Notes under the pieces: model-generated
The model's input: only the letters and a program-made list of their open reading frames with translations
Told to the model about the DNA's origin: nothing
The model's database searches: none
Source of the DNA: Frigoribacterium sp. VKM Ac-2836
Lineage (GTDB): Bacteria > Actinomycetota > Actinomycetes > Actinomycetales > Microbacteriaceae
DNA length: 53,321 nucleotides
Reading direction: 5' to 3'
Assembly: GCF_013248995.1 (NCBI RefSeq)
Contig: NZ_JABRPK010000003.1
Span: 1 to 53,321, forward strand
Shown here: piece by piece, positions 49,128 to 53,321 of the stretch
How positions within the stretch are numbered: the first letter of the stretch is position 1
How the letters are laid out: each line of letters opens with the position of its first letter
Program-made: the position numbers and the translations under genes

Positions 49128-52100
49128 GTGCACCTGCTGTCCGTCTTCAGCCTGCGCAACCGCGCGCTGATCGCCCTCGTCACCATCGTCGTCGCCGTCT
49201 TCGGCGGCATCGCCCTCACCTCGCTCAAGCAAGAGCTCGCACCCAACGTGCAGTTCCCGCAGATCGCGATCGTCAGCTCGTACCCGGGTGCCACGCCCGA
49301 GGTCGTCAACGAGGACGTGTCGACACCGATCGAGCAGGCCGTCCAGATCATCCCCGGCCTCGAGGGCACGTCGGCCACCTCGAGCACCTCGCAGAGCACG
49401 GTCTCGGCCGAGTTCACCTACGGCACCGACCTCGACTCGGCCGAGCAGAAGATCCAGTCGGCGATCAACCGGCTCTCGCTGCCCGACTCGGTCGACACCC
49501 AGGTGGTCACGGGCAGCCTCGACGACCTGCCCGTGATCCAGATCGCCGTCACCGGTTACGACTCGGCGAACTCGCAGGCCCTCGTCGACCGGCTGACGAC
49601 CGTGACGGTGCCCGACCTGCAGAAGCTCGACGGCGTCCGAGAGGCCTCGATCTACGGCGACGCCGGTCAGCGCGTCGTCATCTCGCCCGACCAGACGGCA
49701 CTCACCGCCGCGGGGCTGACGACCGCCGCCTTCCAGGACGCCCTGGACGCCAACGGCACGCTGATCCCCGGCGGAACCATCACGCAGGACGGCAAGACGC
49801 TGTCGATCCAGGCCGGTCAACGACTCACCACCGTCGACGAGATCCGCGCCCTGCCGCTGCTCGGCGGCACCTCGGCCACCACGATCGGCGACGTCGCCGA
49901 CGTGCAACTGACCGGTGCCCCCGTGACCTCCATCAGCCGGGTCGACGGGCAGGACGCCCTGACGGTCGCCATCACCAAGACCCTCGACGCCAACACCGTC
50001 GACGTCTCGCAGACCGTCCGCGACGCCATCCCGAGCCTCGCCACCGACCTGGGCGACGGCGTGGAGCTCACGGTCGTCTTCGACCAGGCGCCGTTCATCC
50101 AGCAGTCGATCGACGCGCTCGCCGAAGAGGGACTGCTCGGCCTCGTCTTCGCCGTGATCGTCATCCTCGTCTTCTTGCTGTCCATCCGGTCGACCATCGT
50201 CACCGCGATCAGCATCCCGACGAGCGTGCTCATCACCTTCATCGGACTGCAGGCGGCGGACTACACGCTCAACATCCTGACCCTGGGCGCGCTGACGATC
50301 GCCATCGGCCGCGTGGTCGACGACTCCATCGTCGTCATCGAGAACATCAAGCGGCACCTCACCGCGGGCGTCGACCGGCTCGAGGCGATCAAGGTCGGCG
50401 TGCGCGAGGTGGCGGGCGCCATCACCGCCTCGACGGTCACGACCGTCGTGGTGTTCCTCCCGCTGGCCTTCGTCGGCAACATCACCGGCGAGCTGTTCCG
50501 GCCGTTCGCCCTCACGGTGACCATCGCGCTCGTCGCGTCGCTGTTCGTCGCGCTGACGATCGTGCCCGTGCTCGCGTACTGGTTGCTCCGGGCGCCTAAG
50601 GCCCACAAGCACGCACCGGGAGGCGAGGCCGCCGCCGTCGAGGGGGCGACGGCCGAGTCGTTGACGACCCGGGCCTCCGACCCGTCCGACACCCGGCCGC
50701 TCGACCGCCTGCGACGCGCGTACGTCCCCGTCCTGCGGGGCACCCTGCAGCGACCGGTCGTGACGATCCTCGTGGCGTTGCTGATCCTGGTGGGCACGGG
50801 CGCCGTCATCCCCTTCATGAAGACGAACTTCCTCGGGGCCAGCGGGCAGAACACCTTCACCGTCACGCAGACCCTGCCGCCCGCGTCGAGCCTGCAGACG
50901 CAGTCCGACGCCGCCGACCAGGTCGAGCAGGTGCTCGAGGGCGTCGACGGCATCGAGACCGTGCAGTTGACCATCGGCTCGAGCGGCACGTCGATCGCGA
51001 GCTTCCTCGGTGGCTCGGGAGACAGCACCGTCACCTACTCGATCACCACGGACGAGAGCGCCGACCAGGACGCCCTGCAGGCCGACGTCCGGTCCCGACT
51101 GGACGACGTCACCGACGCGGGCGAGATCGAGGTGTCCGCCTCGAGCGGCTTCGGCACGAGCAACGACATCACCGTCGACGTGACCGCCCCCGACCCCGAC
51201 AGTCTGCAGACCGCCACGGACGCCGTGCTGAAAGAGGTGCAGGGGCTCCCCGGCACCGCCGAGGCCAGCTCGAACCTGCAGGCGGCCCAGCCGGTCATCG
51301 GCGTGAAGGTCGACCGAGCGGCCGCCGCGGCGCTCGGCTACAGCGAGGTCGCCGTGGGTGGCATCGTGTCGCAGGCGATCCAGCCCTTCCGGGTGGGGTC
51401 GCTCGAGATCGACAACAGCTCGGTCGACGTCTACACCGTCGACCCGACGCCTCCGGCGACCATCGACGAGCTCGAGGCCCTCGAGCTGCCGAGCCCGACC
51501 GGACCCGTGCGACTCGACTCCATCGCGACGGTCGAGCAGACGACCGGGCCGACCTCGGTCACGACGACCGACGCGGTGCGTTCGGCGACCGTGACGATCA
51601 CGCCGTCGAGCGACGACCTGTCGGCCGCCGGCACCGAGGTGTCGGACGCCGTCGCGTCGGTGACGCTGCCCGACGGCACCGACGCCACGGTCGGCGGGGC
51701 GACGGCGGACCAGGCCAACGCGTTCTCGCAGCTCGGGCTCGCGGTGCTGATCGCGATCCTGATCGTCTACATCGTGATGGTGGCGACGTTCCGCAGCCTG
51801 ATCCAGCCCCTCCTGCTGCTCGTGTCGATCCCGTTCGCGGCGACCGGGGCGATCCTGCTGCAACTGGCCTCGGGTGTGCCCCTCGGCGTCGCGTCCTTGA
51901 TCGGCGTGCTCATGCTGGTCGGCATCGTGGTGACGAACGCGATCGTGTTGATCGACCTCGTGAACCAGTACCGCGAGAAGGGGCTGAGGGTGCGTGAGGC
52001 CCTGCTCGAGGGGGCATCGCGGCGGTTGCGGCCCATCCTCATGACGGCGGCGGCCACGATCTTCGCGCTCACCCCGATGGCGCTCGGGGTCACCGGCCAC

Positions 52101-52283
52101 GGCGGCTTCATCTCGCAGCCGCTCGCCATCGTCGTGATCGGCGGGCTCGTGTCGTCGACCCTGCTGACCCTCGTGGTGCTGCCCGTCATCTACTACCTGT
52201 GGGAGCGCATCGGCGAACGCCGGGCCGACCGCCGGGCCGCGGAGGCCGGCGACGCGGCCGAGCCGGCTGGCCCCCGGGGCTGA
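49128..52283 (+). CDS. RND-type efflux/transport permease (SwrC/AcrB-like)
   Basis: 1051 aa from GTG 49128 with CGGAG four bases upstream. The N-terminal LLSVFSLRNRALIALVTIVVAV helix and YPGATPEVVNEDVSTPIEQ porter segment are typical. Proton-relay acidic residues are in GALTIAIGRVVDDSIVVIENI, equivalent to the Asp pair of AcrB helix 4. The second half repeats the layout, with LVGIVVTNAIVLIDLVNQYRE near the end. There is no adjacent membrane-fusion or outer-membrane gene, as expected in a Gram-positive. The substrate is unknown. Confidence 0.92.
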   Translation: MHLLSVFSLRNRALIALVTIVVAVFGGIALTSLKQELAPNVQFPQIAIVSSYPGATPEVVNEDVSTPIEQAVQIIPGLEGTSATSSTSQSTVSAEFTYGTDLDSAEQKIQSAINRLSLPDSVDTQVVTGSLDDLPVIQIAVTGYDSANSQALVDRLTTVTVPDLQKLDGVREASIYGDAGQRVVISPDQTALTAAGLTTAAFQDALDANGTLIPGGTITQDGKTLSIQAGQRLTTVDEIRALPLLGGTSATTIGDVADVQLTGAPVTSISRVDGQDALTVAITKTLDANTVDVSQTVRDAIPSLATDLGDGVELTVVFDQAPFIQQSIDALAEEGLLGLVFAVIVILVFLLSIRSTIVTAISIPTSVLITFIGLQAADYTLNILTLGALTIAIGRVVDDSIVVIENIKRHLTAGVDRLEAIKVGVREVAGAITASTVTTVVVFLPLAFVGNITGELFRPFALTVTIALVASLFVALTIVPVLAYWLLRAPKAHKHAPGGEAAAVEGATAESLTTRASDPSDTRPLDRLRRAYVPVLRGTLQRPVVTILVALLILVGTGAVIPFMKTNFLGASGQNTFTVTQTLPPASSLQTQSDAADQVEQVLEGVDGIETVQLTIGSSGTSIASFLGGSGDSTVTYSITTDESADQDALQADVRSRLDDVTDAGEIEVSASSGFGTSNDITVDVTAPDPDSLQTATDAVLKEVQGLPGTAEASSNLQAAQPVIGVKVDRAAAAALGYSEVAVGGIVSQAIQPFRVGSLEIDNSSVDVYTVDPTPPATIDELEALELPSPTGPVRLDSIATVEQTTGPTSVTTTDAVRSATVTITPSSDDLSAAGTEVSDAVASVTLPDGTDATVGGATADQANAFSQLGLAVLIAILIVYIVMVATFRSLIQPLLLLVSIPFAATGAILLQLASGVPLGVASLIGVLMLVGIVVTNAIVLIDLVNQYREKGLRVREALLEGASRRLRPILMTAAATIFALTPMALGVTGHGGFISQPLAIVVIGGLVSSTLLTLVVLPVIYYLWERIGERRADRRAAEAGDAAEPAGPRG

Positions 52284-52305
52284 TCTCGGCCGGCATGCCG
52301 GGTTC

Positions 52306-52360
52306 GGCCGTGGCCGTGGCCGCGGCCGTGGCCGTGGCCGTGGCCGTGGCCGTGGCCGTG
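52306..52360. repeat. Hexanucleotide tandem repeat
   Basis: About nine units of GGCCGT (one GGCCGC), ending directly at dispersed element copy C. It is noncoding: it starts 22 bp after the RND stop. Confidence 0.85.
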
Positions 52361-52481
52361 CAATTCGCGACGACGGGCCGTCGACACGCCGCTCAGTGCT
52401 CGTCCGGAGCGGCGTGTCGAATCGTAGGTGTCGGGTTCGGCACGCCGCGATGCGGTCGGCCGGTCGGGTTCGGTATGCCGG
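52358..52481 (+). repeat. Dispersed palindromic intergenic element, copy C
   Basis: The best preserved copy. GTGCAATTCGCGACG (52358 on), then TCGACACGCCGCTC (52381-52394) forming a perfect 14-bp inverted repeat with 52407-52420, then GTGTCGGGTTCGGCACGCCG (52428 on) and GGTCGGGTTCGGTATGCCGG (52462-52481). The same blocks in the same order occur in copy B on the opposite strand. The remaining gap 52482-52772 is the leader of the next gene; I see no other feature in it. Confidence 0.8.
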
Positions 52482-52772
52482 GAGAGACCGGTGGGCCGCC
52501 CACCGACCCGAGGAGGCGGGGCTTCCGGTTCGGGGGAGGGTCGGGTATCGTAGGTGGGTCGGCTCAAGACACCGCGCCTGTGGCGCGAGCACATCGGCAC
52601 CTGCGGGGGCCGATCATGCACAGCTTTGAACAGCACGAGGGTTTGTAAGTCTTGTGGGCCGGATTCCCGTCGAGTCACGACGGGATGAATTCACGATTGT
52701 GAACGGTCCTGGTCAACGGCTGCCCGGGTATTTCTTCGCGTCATCTCTGACAAGCCCGGAAAGAACTCCTCC

Positions 52773-53321
52773 ATGTCTCCTTACGACAACTCCCGCCCGC
52801 GCACCGACCGCACCGGTGGTGCACCCAAGGCCGGCTCCAAGAGCCCCAAGCACCGCGGACACCGCGCCGACGAGGCCGGTGCACCCGCCCCCAAGAAGCG
52901 CTGGGACGCGAGCGAGCGCGCCGACCGCGGACGCCGCGAGTTCGGCACCCGCGACGGTGGCGGCAACCGTGCCCCCGGGGCCGCCCGCTCCGATGACCGT
53001 CGCCCCAACTGGGAGCCCCGCGAGAAGTCGTCCGGCGGCAACCGCTTCGGCAACCGCGACTTCGACAGCCGCAACGGCGAGCGTGGTCGCGACGCCGCCC
53101 CTCGCTTCGGCCGTGACGGTGGCCGCGAGGCCGCGCGTGGCTACGGCCGTGACGGTGGTCGTGACGCCGCCCGCGGCTCCGACCGCGGGCCCCGCTCGTG
53201 GGACCGCTCGGACCGCCCGGCACGTGACGACCGCCCGGCCCGCGGCTACGACCGTGACGCGCGTCCGGCCCGCAGCTTCGACCGCGACGCCCGTCCGGCC
53301 CGTGACGACCGCTCGCGCGAC
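52773..53321 (+). CDS. Arg/Gly/Asp-rich N-terminal region, probably of a DEAD-box RNA helicase (partial)
   Basis: Open frame of 183 codons from ATG 52773 to the end of the window; the body of the protein is outside. The visible part is low-complexity: MSPYDNSRPRTDRTGGAPKA, APKKRWDASERADRGRRE, then repeated GRDGGR and DRDARPAR units. Such RGG-like tails precede the core in DEAD-box helicases, and sometimes pseudouridine synthases, of Microbacteriaceae. Translation start is supported only by a weak GGAAAG. Codon pattern and length without stops support real coding; the product is a guess. Confidence 0.6.
   Translation, partial: MSPYDNSRPRTDRTGGAPKAGSKSPKHRGHRADEAGAPAPKKRWDASERADRGRREFGTRDGGGNRAPGAARSDDRRPNWEPREKSSGGNRFGNRDFDSRNGERGRDAAPRFGRDGGREAARGYGRDGGRDAARGSDRGPRSWDRSDRPARDDRPARGYDRDARPARSFDRDARPARDDRSRD

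Noticed and set aside
52306-52360. CRISPR-like repeat array
   Set aside because: The hexamer units are contiguous with no spacers. No direct-repeat/spacer pattern or cas genes occur in the window.
47529-52592. A 1687-codon open frame on the minus strand
   Set aside because: It is antisense to the MocR and RND genes, both of which have clear domain motifs. The translation is Arg/Gly/His/Asp-rich without any fold, as expected from complementary GC-rich third positions.

Overview
The window is high-GC DNA from an actinobacterium. Gene content and the purine-gene neighbourhood (purSQL, purC-purD-sterol-carrier-like gene, purF/purM, DUF3073) point to Micrococcales, most likely Microbacteriaceae. 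I cannot decide the genus from sequence alone.

Layout. (1) 1-2.7 kb: the 3' end of a 5S rRNA with its terminator, gltX, a thioredoxin-reductase-like flavoprotein overlapping gltX by 4 bp, and tRNA-Gln(CTG). (2) 3.1-21.5 kb: a housekeeping and purine block. purS-purQ-purL form a tightly overlapped minus-strand operon. A membrane acyltransferase, a Fur-type regulator with catalase katA, a GNAT and a VOC protein follow. Then come purC-purD (overlapping), a sterol-carrier-like gene, a two-helix membrane protein, an ABC exporter pair, divergent purF/purM, a small membrane protein, a second VOC protein and DUF3073. (3) 21.6-23.9 kb: an FAD oxidoreductase with a repetitive insertion, then tandem repeats, a dispersed palindromic element, a decayed C-terminal duplicate of the oxidoreductase and an acyltransferase remnant. 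(4) 23.9-37.8 kb: an exopolysaccharide locus with more A/T in its codons: SGNH lipoprotein, Wzc-like kinase, Wzb-like phosphatase, a membrane-anchored Asp-box protein, glycosyltransferases, Wzx-like flippase, hexapeptide acyltransferase, secreted glycoside hydrolase and Wzy-like polymerase. A decayed glycosyltransferase follows. (5) 38.4-41.5 kb: a KimA/YdaO-like APC transporter and a VanZ-like protein. (6) 41.6-43.9 kb: a gene graveyard. It holds a scar joining the start of a second wzc to the end of a second wzb, followed by an intact paralogue of the Asp-box protein, a membrane-protein remnant and a decayed IS3-family element. (7) 44-46.7 kb: the initiating sugar-phosphate transferase and an LCP ligase. 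(8) 46.8-53.3 kb: a divergent YczE/MocR pair, a large RND permease, repeats, and the start of an Arg/Gly/Asp-rich protein that runs off the window.

How the genes work together. Parts 4 and 7 make up a nearly complete Wzx/Wzy-type pathway adapted to a Gram-positive envelope. The polyprenyl-phosphate sugar transferase starts the repeat unit, three glycosyltransferases extend it, the flippase and polymerase export and polymerise it, the Wzc/Wzb pair controls chain synthesis, the LCP protein can link it to peptidoglycan, and the secreted hydrolase, lipoprotein and acyltransferase modify or trim it. The purine genes cover PurF, PurD, PurSQL, PurM and PurC.

Most unusual items: a dispersed intergenic element of about 120-150 bp present three times; the six-cysteine Asp-box protein that is coupled to wzc/wzb and retained when a second locus lost its wzc/wzb; and hairpins built on an abundant GGAGGCGC octamer that is almost missing from the exopolysaccharide locus.
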